Assembly (NCBI GenBank): GCA_945890865.1
Contig: CAMDDB010000004.1
Span: 124,001-188,000 of the forward strand
Length of the DNA: 64,000 nucleotides
DNA from: Flavobacterium psychrophilum
GTDB lineage: Bacteria > Bacteroidota > Bacteroidia > Flavobacteriales > Flavobacteriaceae
Direction: 5' to 3'
Positions 54,506 to 63,711 of the stretch are shown here, one piece after another. The position numbers and the translations under genes are program-made. A model generated the notes under the pieces. It was not told where the DNA came from. It saw only the letters and a program-made list of their open reading frames with translations, and searched no databases. Every line of letters begins with the position of its first letter. The stretch's first letter is position 1.

Positions 54506-55783
54506 ATGAACCAACCTTTAGCCGAACGCATTCGCCCACAAAACTTATCGGATTACATCAGCCAATTACACCTCGTTGGACCTGAAGGATCCTTAACGCA
54601 CCAAATTGCCAAAGGATTAATTCCGAGTTTAATTTTATGGGGACCTCCTGGTACCGGAAAAACAACTTTAGCGCAAATTATGGCGCAAGAAAGCAAACGA
54701 CCGTTTTACCAATTGAGTGCGATACATTCGGGTGTAAAAGACATTCGTGAGGTAATTGAAAAAGCGAAACAAAGCAGTGGTTTATTTACCGCAAAAAATC
54801 CAATATTATTTATTGATGAAATTCATCGTTTTTCCAAATCGCAACAGGATTCTTTATTAGCAGCGGTGGAAAAAGGTTGGATAACATTAATTGGCGCAAC
54901 AACAGAAAATCCAAGTTTTGAAGTGATCCCCGCTTTGTTGTCAAGATGTCAGGTTTATGTATTGAATGCTTTTACTAAAGATGATTTAGAAGCGTTGTTA
55001 CATCGTGCGATAAAAACCGATAGTCAACTTCAAAATAAAGATATCCAATTAAAAGAAACAGAAGCCTTGTTGCGCCTATCGGGGGGCGACGGTAGAAAAT
55101 TATTGAATATTTTCGAATTGGTTGTTAATGCCGCAGAAAACGATACCGTTGAAATTACCAATGAAAAGGTCATGCAATTGGTGCAAAAGAATACGGTGTT
55201 ATATGATAAAACTGGTGAACAACATTATGATATTGTTTCGGCTTTTATTAAATCAATACGCGGTAGCGATCCGAATGGAGCGGTGTATTGGCTCGCCCGA
55301 ATGATAGAAGGGGGTGAAGATGTAAAATTTATTGCGCGAAGACTACTCATTTTAGCCAGTGAAGACATTGGAAATGCTAATCCTACGGCATTTATTATGG
55401 CAAACAATGCGTTTCAAGCGGTGGCAACTATTGGTTATCCAGAAAGCCGCATTATTTTGAGTCAATGTGCCATTTATTTGGCCACTTCAGCAAAAAGCAA
55501 TGCCAGTTATATGGCTATTGGAAAAGCGCAACAATTGGTAAAACAAACTGGCGATTTATCGGTTCCTATTCATCTGCGAAATGCACCAACCAAATTAATG
55601 GCAGATTTGGGCTATGGAGAAGAATACAAATATTCACATGATTTTCCGAATAACTTTGCGGAACAAGAATTTTTACCTGACGAAATCTCTGCAACTAAAT
55701 TCTATAATCCTGGAGAAAACGCTAGAGAAAAAGAAATACGCCTGTACCTAAAGAATCGCTGGAAAGACAAGTATGGGTATTAA
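54506..55783 (+). CDS. rarA: Replication-associated recombination protein A (AAA ATPase)
   Basis: 425 residues. It acts at stalled replication forks and is a relative of clamp-loader ATPases and eukaryotic WRNIP1. It starts with PLAERIRPQNLSDYISQLHL, then Walker A GPPGTGKT (residues 46-53), Walker B LFIDEIHRF, sensor 1 IGATTENPSFEV, and the MgsA/RarA C-terminal domain with SAFIKSIRGSDPNGAVYWLA and FIARRLLILASEDIGNANP. It converges on the five-gene operon, with 14 nt between stops. Confidence 0.95.
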   Translation: MNQPLAERIRPQNLSDYISQLHLVGPEGSLTHQIAKGLIPSLILWGPPGTGKTTLAQIMAQESKRPFYQLSAIHSGVKDIREVIEKAKQSSGLFTAKNPILFIDEIHRFSKSQQDSLLAAVEKGWITLIGATTENPSFEVIPALLSRCQVYVLNAFTKDDLEALLHRAIKTDSQLQNKDIQLKETEALLRLSGGDGRKLLNIFELVVNAAENDTVEITNEKVMQLVQKNTVLYDKTGEQHYDIVSAFIKSIRGSDPNGAVYWLARMIEGGEDVKFIARRLLILASEDIGNANPTAFIMANNAFQAVATIGYPESRIILSQCAIYLATSAKSNASYMAIGKAQQLVKQTGDLSVPIHLRNAPTKLMADLGYGEEYKYSHDFPNNFAEQEFLPDEISATKFYNPGENAREKEIRLYLKNRWKDKYGY

Positions 55784-55797
55784 TTGGGTATTCAAGA

Positions 55798-56535
55798 TTA
55801 GAATTTAACCGCCACTTTCTCTGAAATCAATTGGTCGTTTTGATAATATTCAAAATACCACGTATTTTCTTTTTTCATTAGAATCCCAGTAATTAATCCT
55901 TTTTCAGCGATATACACCTCTTTCACAGACGTATTATAGAGTAACATTATTTTTTTTGGCTCCTCATCTACTACTTTGAAGCCGTTAGCTGTTGGAATTG
56001 CAAAAAGCTGCTTTTTATATGCATTTTTGGTGCTTTCTTCTTTAACAGGATCGGGAACTACATCTAATTTTGATGGTGATTCAACTGCGACAAAAATTTC
56101 ACTTTGCTGTTTTTTTTCTCTTTTAAAAAATAATTTCCCTTTCATACCCATTAATGCCATTCTAAACGATTCATTATAGGCTTTTAGATAATCTTTTTCT
56201 CTACTGGATCCTATAGCACTAGTATAAATAACAGTATTAGCACAGTCGATCAGTTCAAAATTAATCTTTGTAATAAAAATATTTTTTTGCTTTAATGCAT
56301 TTACATAAAAAGCTAAACAACGGTTATTTGCCAACTCGGGAGGAAAATTATCCGTATCAAAATATACAATAAAACCTTCGCTTTCAAAAAAAGCCTTCGT
56401 CATTAAACTGGTGTCGTAGTCATTACCTGTATTAAAAAAACTGAATTTTTTGGGTACAATTGCATATTTATAATGTTCTTGTGCAGCAACAAATGAGTAA
56501 CACAGCATAAACAGTAACACTATTACTTTTTTCAT
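55798..56535 (-). CDS. Exported hypothetical protein, 245 residues
   Basis: I do not recognise a named family. A signal peptide (MKKVIVLLFMLCYSFVAAQ) precedes a region of mixed strands and helices: YKYAIVPKKFSFFNTGNDYD, then NRCLAFYVNALKQKNIFITK and SREKDYLKAYNESFRMALMG. The rest is lysine-rich, and the C-terminal end alternates strands (NTWYFEYYQNDQLISEKVAV). It starts 2 nt after the yjjG-like stop, so it is the last gene of the operon that begins with the ABC ATPase. A periplasmic or outer-membrane-associated role is likely, but no function can be assigned. Confidence 0.7.
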   Translation of the reverse strand: MKKVIVLLFMLCYSFVAAQEHYKYAIVPKKFSFFNTGNDYDTSLMTKAFFESEGFIVYFDTDNFPPELANNRCLAFYVNALKQKNIFITKINFELIDCANTVIYTSAIGSSREKDYLKAYNESFRMALMGMKGKLFFKREKKQQSEIFVAVESPSKLDVVPDPVKEESTKNAYKKQLFAIPTANGFKVVDEEPKKIMLLYNTSVKEVYIAEKGLITGILMKKENTWYFEYYQNDQLISEKVAVKF

Positions 56536-56537
56536 AA

Positions 56538-57230
56538 TTACAATATTTTTTTTAAGGCTAACAAATGATTTACTTGTAGCACTTGGGTTTCTACTTTTAT
56601 ATTTTGCTCGTTAAAAAAAATAGCATCGATTCCGGCATCGAGAGCTCCTAGTATATCCGCTTCATAGCTATCACCTATCATGACACTTTCTTCTTTTAAA
56701 GCATCCGCCAAAGATAAGGCAAAATCAAAAATACTGCGATGTGGTTTTTTTTCGCCAGCCATTTCAGAATTTGTAATTGTAGTAAAATAAGATTCGAGCC
56801 GAGCGTTTTTTATTTTTTTTTGTTGAACAGTGGCAAATCCATTAGTAATAATATGCAAAGTGTATTTTGGCTTCAAATAGTCAAGCAATTCGATGGCTCC
56901 TTCAAATAAGTGATTATAATCCGGTAAATATTTGATATAATCCTCCGAAATTTTGTCAATCATTGCATCAGAAACATCAAACTTCAAGGCATCAAAAACA
57001 TCCTTTAAACGATAATATCTTAAATCTTCGTGTGAAATTTGATTGACTTGATACAATTTCCAATAATGCTGATTTCTTGGAATATAATGGCTTAAAAAAT
57101 CGAATAAAGAAATGGTAAAACCTTGCTGCTTAAAAATCGTTTCAAAAGCATAAGCCGAATTTTTATCAAAATCCCAAAGGGTATGATCTAAATCAAAAAA
57201 AAGATGCTTTTTATGTTTAAAATTTTTCAA
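56538..57230 (-). CDS. HAD-superfamily nucleotidase/phosphatase (YjjG type)
   Basis: 230 residues. HAD motif I is HLFFDLDHTLWDFDKNS (nucleophile and acid aspartates), motif II is HIITNGFATVQQ, and motifs III/IV are GEKKPHRSIFDFAL and VMIGDSYEADILGALDAGID. The YjjG family removes phosphate from non-canonical pyrimidine nucleotides, protecting nucleotide pools. Cytosolic. It is the fourth gene of the operon, 7 nt after the exported CxxC protein, although its job has no obvious link to the transporter. Confidence 0.85.
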   Translation of the reverse strand: MKNFKHKKHLFFDLDHTLWDFDKNSAYAFETIFKQQGFTISLFDFLSHYIPRNQHYWKLYQVNQISHEDLRYYRLKDVFDALKFDVSDAMIDKISEDYIKYLPDYNHLFEGAIELLDYLKPKYTLHIITNGFATVQQKKIKNARLESYFTTITNSEMAGEKKPHRSIFDFALSLADALKEESVMIGDSYEADILGALDAGIDAIFFNEQNIKVETQVLQVNHLLALKKIL

Positions 57231-57237
57231 AAGGTCT

Positions 57238-57723
57238 TTATTTTTTCGAAACTATTTCGGCATTTTCAATGTTATAGATCCAATTGTCTACATCGGTTTC
57301 ATTCACTTTAAATGTTCCTTTAATGGTCAAATAAGTGTCGGTTTTAAGTTTGGGCAAACCGCCTTTAAATTTTAAACCCGTAATGGTTTCGGGGCCCGAT
57401 TTTCCACAAAAAAAACAAGAAGCAAAAACATTTTTACTCAATGCATAATTTTTAGAATCAATAGGAACTATAAAACCCGTTAAGTAAACCGTTTTATTGT
57501 GATACGATTTCAATTTTAAATTGACTTGTGGAAATTCTACCTCTCCATAAGTCGCGTGTTTTTTTCGAATATATTTGATATCGCCTAATAATTTCCAGGT
57601 CAGCGTGTCATTAGTAACAGTTGTGCTTTTTGCCTGTATAGGGTTTGAATTAGTGTTTTTTTCAAAACTCAATAATGAAATAAAAACGCATAAAGCGACC
57701 ACAATTTTAATAGAATTACGCAT
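57238..57723 (-). CDS. Exported protein with CxxC motif (DUF3299-like)
   Basis: 161 residues. A hydrophobic N-terminal segment (IKIVVALCVFISLLSF) suggests export or membrane anchoring. The body reads TLTWKLLGDIKYIRKKHATY, then KTVYLTGFIVPIDSKNYAL and FASCFFCGKSGPETITGLKF, with a CxxC pair at about residues 103-106 and a final OB-like strand set. It resembles the DUF3299 family of small exported proteins, as I recall it. Its first codons overlap the permease end by 8 nt, so it is tightly coupled to the ABC transporter and may be its periplasmic partner. The CxxC could bind metal or be redox active. Confidence 0.68.
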   Translation of the reverse strand: MRNSIKIVVALCVFISLLSFEKNTNSNPIQAKSTTVTNDTLTWKLLGDIKYIRKKHATYGEVEFPQVNLKLKSYHNKTVYLTGFIVPIDSKNYALSKNVFASCFFCGKSGPETITGLKFKGGLPKLKTDTYLTIKGTFKVNETDVDNWIYNIENAEIVSKK

Positions 57724-58969
57724 TAGCTAATGTTTTTGAAATGTTTAAATTATACGCTTTTATTGCAGGAATTAAAGCGGCAATGCATCCTACTAAAAGA
57801 GTTACTACTAATAATACCCCTTCTTTTTGCCATAAAAAAGTATAGGGATCAAAACTCATTTTAAAATCTGCTTCTGAAGCATTCGAAAGCATGTTTAACG
57901 CAATCCTTCCAAGAATAGACCCAAAAATAAATCCAACAACGCAAAGCAATAAGCTTTCCATCATTACAATTTTCAACAACTGAAATCTTCTGGCACCATT
58001 AACACGAAGCAGCGCAAATTCGGATTCACGTTCTTTTAAGGTGGTATAGAGGGCAATAAAAATTGAAATTCCAGAAATCATCATGATTCCATAGGCTAAA
58101 TATTGCAGCGCCGTTACACCTATTCCAAACAAACCAAACAATCGATTGACTTCAAAAGCAGGAGATACGGCTTGCATTTTTGTGTTTTGTGGAATCACGC
58201 GTTGCCACGTTAGTTTTGCCATTTGATTGCGGATTTTCAATAAAACTGCGGTGATTTCCATATTGGGTTCGTCGATTGTCAAATCGGCTTCTACATGTTC
58301 GTGTTCTCCTTCGACATGAATATGCCCTTCTTCTCCATGGGCTAGATTTTCTTCGTGTTGGTGGTGCATTTGCCAAACTGTTGGGATTGTACAAACAATT
58401 AAATTATCTACAACTTTTCCTGTTTTAGATGCAATTCCAACTACTTTATACGCATAATTATCATGTACTTCCCCTTCTTTTGCATCGCCATGTGAACCAA
58501 AAAATTCTTCCCCCACTTGCAGGTTAAGTTTTTGTGCAATTTCGCTACCCACAACTACTTCAAAATTCTTTTCAAAGAGCACACCATCAATAACTTTTGC
58601 ATTAAATTTTGCCAAATAATCGGTAGTCGTGCCTAAAATTTTATAGCCCCGATAATTGTCGCCAAACGCAAGTGGAATTGCTTTTTCAACAAAGGGATGA
58701 TTCATCCATACTTTTGCCGAATCATAGCTAATATTTCCGGGAGGTGTATCCACTTGATATACTGAAGACAAAATTAATTGCAACGGGCTTCCTTGGGCTC
58801 CCAATACCAAATCAACATTTTCTATATTACTTGAAAACTTTTCTTCAAATTGTTTTTCCACTAAAATGAGTGTAGTAATGATGGCAACGCTCGAGGTTAA
58901 CAAAATAACACTCAAAACGGTATTCAATGGTTTGAACCAGATGTTTTTCCAAGCTAATTTTGTAATCAT
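57716..58969 (-). CDS. FtsX/MacB-type ABC transporter permease with histidine-rich loop
   Basis: 417 residues. The N-terminal helix (about 17-36) is followed by a large periplasmic MacB-type domain (about 40-270) and three C-terminal helices (LQYLAYGIMMISGISIFIAL, LLLCVVGFIFGSILG, VLLVVTLLVGCIAALIPAI) with the FtsX signature LRVNGARRFQLLKIVMMESL. An unusual feature is a histidine/glutamate-rich stretch at residues 202-225 (starting MHHQHEENLAHGEEGHIHVE), with eight histidines in 24 residues inside the periplasmic domain. Such stretches bind zinc, nickel or copper in known metal transporters. The gene overlaps its ATPase by 4 nt and the next gene by 8 nt. Mechanotransmission or lipoprotein extraction, as in MacB or LolCDE, are alternatives. 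Confidence 0.85.
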   Translation of the reverse strand: MITKLAWKNIWFKPLNTVLSVILLTSSVAIITTLILVEKQFEEKFSSNIENVDLVLGAQGSPLQLILSSVYQVDTPPGNISYDSAKVWMNHPFVEKAIPLAFGDNYRGYKILGTTTDYLAKFNAKVIDGVLFEKNFEVVVGSEIAQKLNLQVGEEFFGSHGDAKEGEVHDNYAYKVVGIASKTGKVVDNLIVCTIPTVWQMHHQHEENLAHGEEGHIHVEGEHEHVEADLTIDEPNMEITAVLLKIRNQMAKLTWQRVIPQNTKMQAVSPAFEVNRLFGLFGIGVTALQYLAYGIMMISGISIFIALYTTLKERESEFALLRVNGARRFQLLKIVMMESLLLCVVGFIFGSILGRIALNMLSNASEADFKMSFDPYTFLWQKEGVLLVVTLLVGCIAALIPAIKAYNLNISKTLANA

Positions 58970-59595
58970 ACCAAAGTAATTTTATTGATGAATTTTTCTT
59001 TAATTCGACTATCGTGTGTTACAATCAACAAAGCAGCTTTGTATTCTTTAGATAAGGAAGTTAACAACTCCATTACTTTTTCTGCATTTTTATCGTCTAA
59101 ACTTGAAGTAGGCTCATCGGCCAATAATACCTTAGGTTCGTTTATTAACGCACGAGCAATGGAAACACGTTGTTGTTGACCAATACTCAATTGAGAGGGC
59201 AATTTTGACGCTTGATTATCAATATCTAATTGTGCTAATAATTTTTTTGCTCGCTTGGTATGTTTTTTACCGGTAGCTAGCCAACTGGCCATTTCTAAAT
59301 TTTCCAATACAGTCAATGCAGCAATGAAGTACGATTTTTGAAAAACCACACCAATATTTTTGCCTCTAAATCGATCGGTTCTTTTTTCAGAAAGCGAAAC
59401 AATATCTGTTGCAGCAATGTTTATTTCGCCTGAAGTTGGCGACAATAAGCCAGCTAAGATATGTAAATAAGTAGTTTTTCCTTTGCCAGAATCGCCCGTA
59501 ATAAGCAAAGTACTCCCAGCTTCACAATACAAATCTGGAAAAATAAATTCTTGCTCTTTATTGTATGAAAATCGTATGTTTTTCGTGCTAATCAT
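58966..59595 (-). CDS. ABC transporter ATP-binding protein (LolD/MacB type)
   Basis: 209 residues. Walker A GDSGKGKTT (34-42), Q-loop GVVFQKSYFI, signature LSIGQQQRVSIARAL, Walker B KVLLADEPTSSLD and the H-loop VTHDS are intact, so it should be an active ATPase. It is the first gene of a five-gene operon and pairs with the permease that overlaps its end (ATGA). A single ATPase of this size and signature is typical of transporters whose permeases are FtsX-like. No clean promoter was found: TATATTGC about 40 nt upstream is the nearest -7 candidate. Confidence 0.92.
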   Translation of the reverse strand: MISTKNIRFSYNKEQEFIFPDLYCEAGSTLLITGDSGKGKTTYLHILAGLLSPTSGEINIAATDIVSLSEKRTDRFRGKNIGVVFQKSYFIAALTVLENLEMASWLATGKKHTKRAKKLLAQLDIDNQASKLPSQLSIGQQQRVSIARALINEPKVLLADEPTSSLDDKNAEKVMELLTSLSKEYKAALLIVTHDSRIKEKFINKITLV

Positions 59596-59673
59596 GATTA
59601 TTTTAATCCTTAATTTAGTGTTGCAATATAGTAAATTCGGGAGAAAAATTTCTTAAATATTCTATAATAAAAA

Positions 59674-59701
59674 ACCTTGCGCCTGTTGTCAAGCACAAGG
59701 T
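59674..59701 (-). terminator. Terminator of the superoxide dismutase gene
   Basis: On the minus strand ACCTTGTGCTTG pairs with CAGGCGCAAGGT (12 bp with two G-U pairs), loop ACAA, followed by TTTTTTATT. It is 19 nt after the stop at 59720. Confidence 0.88.
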
Positions 59702-59719
59702 GAATTGGTTATCATAATT

Positions 59720-60718
59720 CTATTCCGAATCGTGTGAACATAAACCCACAATAGTATGAAATACATCATGTAAATCATTCAAAGCTTTTATTATTTTATC
59801 ATCTGTTGCTTTCGATTTAACTAATTTATCTAAGGCTTTGCTGTCTTTTGCTAAAGTATTAATTGCAGCAATAATTTCTTTTTTATTGAACGGAGTTGGA
59901 ATTAGGGTCGTTTTTAATGCCGTTGCTTTTTCGGCCATTTCAGCACTTCGTTCTTTAATAGGTTGTAAGTTTCCTTCCTCACTTGGATGAAAGGTTTGCG
60001 ACATTACTTTGTGAAATGCTTTAATTTCTGGCCAAATGGCAAACTTATCGGGTTTGGGCAGGGCTGCTTTATAGCGATTACTTACTTCTGTCCAGTTTAC
60101 AACATTCCACAATGCTGCTAAATAATCGACTCTTTTATTTTGATATTTTAAATAATAGGCATGCTCCCAAACATCAATACAAAAAATAGGCGTTCCTCTA
60201 ACCTCGGCAACATCCATTAAAGGATTATCTTGATTGGGTGTTGATGTTACGGTTAATTTACCTTCTTTAGAAACCACTAACCAAGCCCAACCCGATCCAA
60301 AACGACTCGCTCCAGCTGCGTTAAGTTTTTCTTTCAACCCTTCTATGCTTCCAAACGTTTCTAGAATCACTTTTTCTAATTCGGGTGTCATTTTAGTGTT
60401 TTTTTCGGGCGTTAGTACCGACCAAAATAATTCATGATTAAAATGACCACCAGCATTATTTCTAATAGCTGGAGATAAGGATGCCGTTTTTGCAAAAATT
60501 TCGTTCAAACTTATTTTTTCAAATTCGGTTCCTGCTAAGGCAGCGTTCAAATTTTTCACATAAGCAGCATGGTGCTTACTAAAGTGGATTTCCATGGTTT
60601 GCACATCAATATAAGGCTCTAGAGCATTATAGGCATAGGGTAGTTCTTTTTGGGTAAACTGAGCCGAAGCTGATAGGGATAGTATAAGAGTTACAATACT
60701 AATTTTAATATTTTTCAT
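59720..60718 (-). CDS. Exported Mn-type superoxide dismutase with extra C-terminal helical domain
   Basis: 332 residues against about 200 for a normal enzyme. A signal peptide (residues 1-19, ending ASA) points to the periplasm. The dismutase domain (about 22-215) keeps the metal ligands H45 (MEIHFSKHH), H95 (GGHFNHELFW), D182 and H186 (DVWEHAYYL). GGH before H95 and Q163 in PNQDNPL are features of the manganese type. The last 115 residues are all-helical and rich in possible ligands (H236, M239, H244, H317, H321, C327, H329), in words such as FHKVMSQTFHPSEEGN and LHDVFHTIVGLCSHD. This part resembles four-helix metal- or haem-binding bundles but has no CxxCH. The gene is monocistronic. Confidence 0.9.
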   Translation of the reverse strand: MKNIKISIVTLILSLSASAQFTQKELPYAYNALEPYIDVQTMEIHFSKHHAAYVKNLNAALAGTEFEKISLNEIFAKTASLSPAIRNNAGGHFNHELFWSVLTPEKNTKMTPELEKVILETFGSIEGLKEKLNAAGASRFGSGWAWLVVSKEGKLTVTSTPNQDNPLMDVAEVRGTPIFCIDVWEHAYYLKYQNKRVDYLAALWNVVNWTEVSNRYKAALPKPDKFAIWPEIKAFHKVMSQTFHPSEEGNLQPIKERSAEMAEKATALKTTLIPTPFNKKEIIAAINTLAKDSKALDKLVKSKATDDKIIKALNDLHDVFHTIVGLCSHDSE

Positions 60719-60869
60719 AGTAATTAATTTTTGCTAAAATTACAGCATCTCAAGAAGATAAAAAATTAAGAAGTCTTAAAATTTGCATAATTATCGGTTC
60801 CACTGAATTCTTTTCAGCTTCTAACAACTAATGTATAGTTTGCAAAACAAGTTTGGAATTACAAAAAAA

Positions 60870-61556
60870 CTAGTTAAAAATTCCAGCATCTTGAAAACTC
60901 AAATAGTCATTTTCGGTAATGATAATATGATCCAGCACTTGAATTTCTAAAATTTGACCGGCTTCTTTAATTTTTTTAGTAATTATACGATCGGCATCAC
61001 TGGCAATTAATTTGCCCGATGGATGATTGTGTGCAAGTATTAAAGCTGTAGCATTTTGTTCGAACGCCATTTTGAAAATTAGTCGAATATCTACAACTGT
61101 GCCGGTTATTCCTCCTTTTGAGAGTTGGGTTTTATAGATAATTTTATTGGAATTATTAAGATAAACTACCCAAAATTCTTCGTGTGGTAATTCTCCAATA
61201 ATAGGCTGCATAATTTCGAAAACGGCCTTGCTTGAAGTGATTTTTTTGAGTTGGATGGAATCTTCTGCTCTGCGCCTTCTCCCTAATTCTAATGCTGCTG
61301 CAATGGATATGGCTTTGGCTTCTCCAATTCCTTTGAACTGCATGAGTTGGGAAATTGTCATTTTACCTAATCGATTTAAATTGTGATCCGTGGAAGCTAA
61401 AATGCGTTGGCACAATTGCACGGCGCTTTCATTGCGAGAACCGGAACCAATTAAAATGGCTAATAATTCGGAATCCGATAAAACATCTTTGCCTTTGAGA
61501 AGAAATTTTTCTCGGGGACGATCGTCTTCGGCCCACTGATGGATTGGCGTATACAT
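60870..61556 (-). CDS. radC: RadC-family JAB-domain protein
   Basis: 228 residues from the ATG at 61556 (MYTPIHQWAEDDRPREKFLL); the frame continues 16 codons upstream but with an unlikely hydrophobic start. An N-terminal UPF0758 helix-hairpin-helix region (LMQFKGIGEAKAISIAAALE) is followed by the JAB/MPN metalloprotease-like domain with ALILAHNHPSGKLIASDAD, which has the H-x-H and D metal ligands. Despite its name, a role in DNA repair is not firmly shown. It is a single gene downstream of mpl with a 95-nt gap. Confidence 0.93.
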   Translation of the reverse strand: MYTPIHQWAEDDRPREKFLLKGKDVLSDSELLAILIGSGSRNESAVQLCQRILASTDHNLNRLGKMTISQLMQFKGIGEAKAISIAAALELGRRRRAEDSIQLKKITSSKAVFEIMQPIIGELPHEEFWVVYLNNSNKIIYKTQLSKGGITGTVVDIRLIFKMAFEQNATALILAHNHPSGKLIASDADRIITKKIKEAGQILEIQVLDHIIITENDYLSFQDAGIFN

Positions 61557-61651
61557 AACATTAATTTTGGTGTTTATAAAGTAAAAATAGAAAAAATGAG
61601 TCAATTTGATGATTTGAAACTAAATAAATGCTAAAATCTTCAAAATTATAG

Positions 61652-63007
61652 TTACGAAATTAAGTCTTTCACTTCATCAAAATTCAATCCACCATAATTT
61701 CCTGAACTCATCAATAATAATGCTGCATTTTGTAAATTTTGGCTGAATAAAAAGGCTTTGAATTCGGCTGGATTGGTATAAATTATTAAATCTTTTCTTT
61801 GGAATGATTGCGCAATTTGATCATACGTTACTTCCTCTAAACGTTTAATTTTTACTGCGTCTGGCGAATAGAAAACTACCGCAACGTCTGCTGCATCTAA
61901 AGCGCCTTCATACTCTTTCAGAAATTCGGCATTTAAACTACTATAAGTATGCAGCTCTAAACAGGCTACTAATTTTCTGTCAGGATATTGCGCTTTTACA
62001 GCTGTTGTGGTGGCAGATACTTTACTGGGCGAATGTGCAAAATCTTTATAGGCTACATTATTTGCACTTTCGGCAATTTTTTCTAAACGTTTACTTGCCC
62101 CTTTAAAACTAGCAATGGCTTCATAAAATTCGGCTTCATCAACGCCCATGCATTGGCAAATCCATTTGGCTCCCGCTAAGTTACTTAAATTGTGTGCTCC
62201 AAAAACTTCGATTGGCATTGGTCCTTCTGGGGTATCTAACAAAGTAGTTCCGTTTTCAACGGTATAGGTTGGGGTTTGATACGCAATTTTTCGAATTTGA
62301 TTTTCCGTTCCTTCGGCTACAGCTTTTACGGCTTCGTCTTCTTCATTATAAATTAAAATGCCCCCACGTGTAATTTGATTTGCAAAAATTCTAAATTGTT
62401 CTACATAATTATCAAACGTTGGAAACACATTGATATGGTCCCAGGCAATTCCAGATAACAAGGCTATGTTAGGTTGGTACAAATGGAATTTTGGTCGTAA
62501 ATCAATAGGTGAAGTCAAATATTCATCGCCTTCTAAAACAATAAAATCGTTATTTTCAGTTAAATGCACCATAGTATCAAACCCTTCTAGCTGAGCTCCA
62601 ACCATGTAATCTACTTCGATAGAATTATAATGCATTACGTGTAAAATCATCGAAGTAATCGTAGTTTTTCCGTGTGAACCACCAATAACCACTCGGGTTT
62701 TATTTTTAGATTGTTCGTACAAAAATTCGGGATACGAATAAATTTTCAATCCTAATTCTTGTGCTTTCAACAATTCAGGATTATCGGCTTTTGCATGCAT
62801 TCCTAGTATAATCGCTTCAATATCGATGCTTATTTTTTCGGGAAACCAACCTTCTACTTTGGGCAATAATCCTTTTTTCTCCAAACGAGATTTTGAAGGT
62901 TCAAAAATAGCGTCATCACTACCCGTAACATGATATCCTTTGTTGTGAAGCGCTAGGGCTAAGTTGTGCATGGCTGCTCCGCCGATGGCTATAAAATGTG
63001 TTCTCAT
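61652..63007 (-). CDS. mpl: UDP-N-acetylmuramate:L-alanyl-gamma-D-glutamyl-meso-diaminopimelate ligase
   Basis: 451 residues. It is a Mur-ligase used to recycle the murein tripeptide by joining it to UDP-MurNAc in the cytosol. The N-terminal domain (HFIAIGGAAMHNLALALHNK), the ATP P-loop GGSHGKTT (109-116), the central domain with LEGDEYLTSP and the C-terminal domain with KDFAHSPSKVSATTTAVK are in the right order. It starts 1 nt after the TPR gene stop, so both are in one transcript. Confidence 0.95.
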   Translation of the reverse strand: MRTHFIAIGGAAMHNLALALHNKGYHVTGSDDAIFEPSKSRLEKKGLLPKVEGWFPEKISIDIEAIILGMHAKADNPELLKAQELGLKIYSYPEFLYEQSKNKTRVVIGGSHGKTTITSMILHVMHYNSIEVDYMVGAQLEGFDTMVHLTENNDFIVLEGDEYLTSPIDLRPKFHLYQPNIALLSGIAWDHINVFPTFDNYVEQFRIFANQITRGGILIYNEEDEAVKAVAEGTENQIRKIAYQTPTYTVENGTTLLDTPEGPMPIEVFGAHNLSNLAGAKWICQCMGVDEAEFYEAIASFKGASKRLEKIAESANNVAYKDFAHSPSKVSATTTAVKAQYPDRKLVACLELHTYSSLNAEFLKEYEGALDAADVAVVFYSPDAVKIKRLEEVTYDQIAQSFQRKDLIIYTNPAEFKAFLFSQNLQNAALLLMSSGNYGGLNFDEVKDLIS

Positions 63008-63008
63008 T

Positions 63009-63707
63009 TTAAGATTTATTTTTTTTTTGGTACTTTTCTATTATTTTAATTGCCTTATCCGATTTATGTAATTTCACTTTATAAAGCGCTAACATTCGTC
63101 CATAGGTATTTTTTGAACCGCATAATTCTACAGCTTTTATGTAGTGTAATTCGGCACTTTTATCTCTTTCAAAATATTCGTCAATGCGCCCTTTTGACAA
63201 GTAACCATCAACGGGAGATAATTTAATTAGTTCGTCTGCATAGCGTTGTGCATTTTTTTCACTTCCACCAAAAAGTGCAGGAACTTGAAGATAATATTCT
63301 ATCAATGCCCATCTTGCATCAATATGATTTGGATTTAATGAAATTGTTTTTTCAAATGAATCTTTCATCTCGCCAATTAATCGAATCGCAACCCATTTCC
63401 CTCCATCTTTTGATTTTAACCCCAAGGCGCCTCCATATTTATAATAGTAATTCGCTTCTTTTGGCTTTAATTTTTTTAGTTTTTGATAGTATCCAATTGC
63501 TTTATCCCATTCATTAAAATGAATTGAAATATCACCCAAATATTCAATTGTTTTTAATTGATTAGGGTTTTCTTTTAATAAATTTTCAAACAGAGATTTT
63601 GCAAGCGCATATTTCCCTTGGTCATAAAGATTCTCTGCTTTCTCAAAATTAGTTTGAGAAAAGGTGACTAGTGAAAAAAAGAATAAGAAGAAAACAATGT
63701 ATTTCAT
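63009..63707 (-). CDS. Exported tetratricopeptide-repeat protein
   Basis: 232 residues. A signal peptide (MKYIVFFLFFFSLVTFSQ) is followed by at least four TPR-like helix pairs: NLYDQGKYALAKSLFENLLK, YLGDISIHFNEWDKAIGYYQ, YYKYGGALGLKSKDGGKWVA, and IDEYFERDKSAELHYIKAVE. TPR proteins scaffold other proteins; a periplasmic location is expected. It leads a two-gene operon with mpl. Its -7 box lies 4 nt before the start codon. Confidence 0.85.
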   Translation of the reverse strand: MKYIVFFLFFFSLVTFSQTNFEKAENLYDQGKYALAKSLFENLLKENPNQLKTIEYLGDISIHFNEWDKAIGYYQKLKKLKPKEANYYYKYGGALGLKSKDGGKWVAIRLIGEMKDSFEKTISLNPNHIDARWALIEYYLQVPALFGGSEKNAQRYADELIKLSPVDGYLSKGRIDEYFERDKSAELHYIKAVELCGSKNTYGRMLALYKVKLHKSDKAIKIIEKYQKKNKS

Positions 63708-63711
63708 TGTT

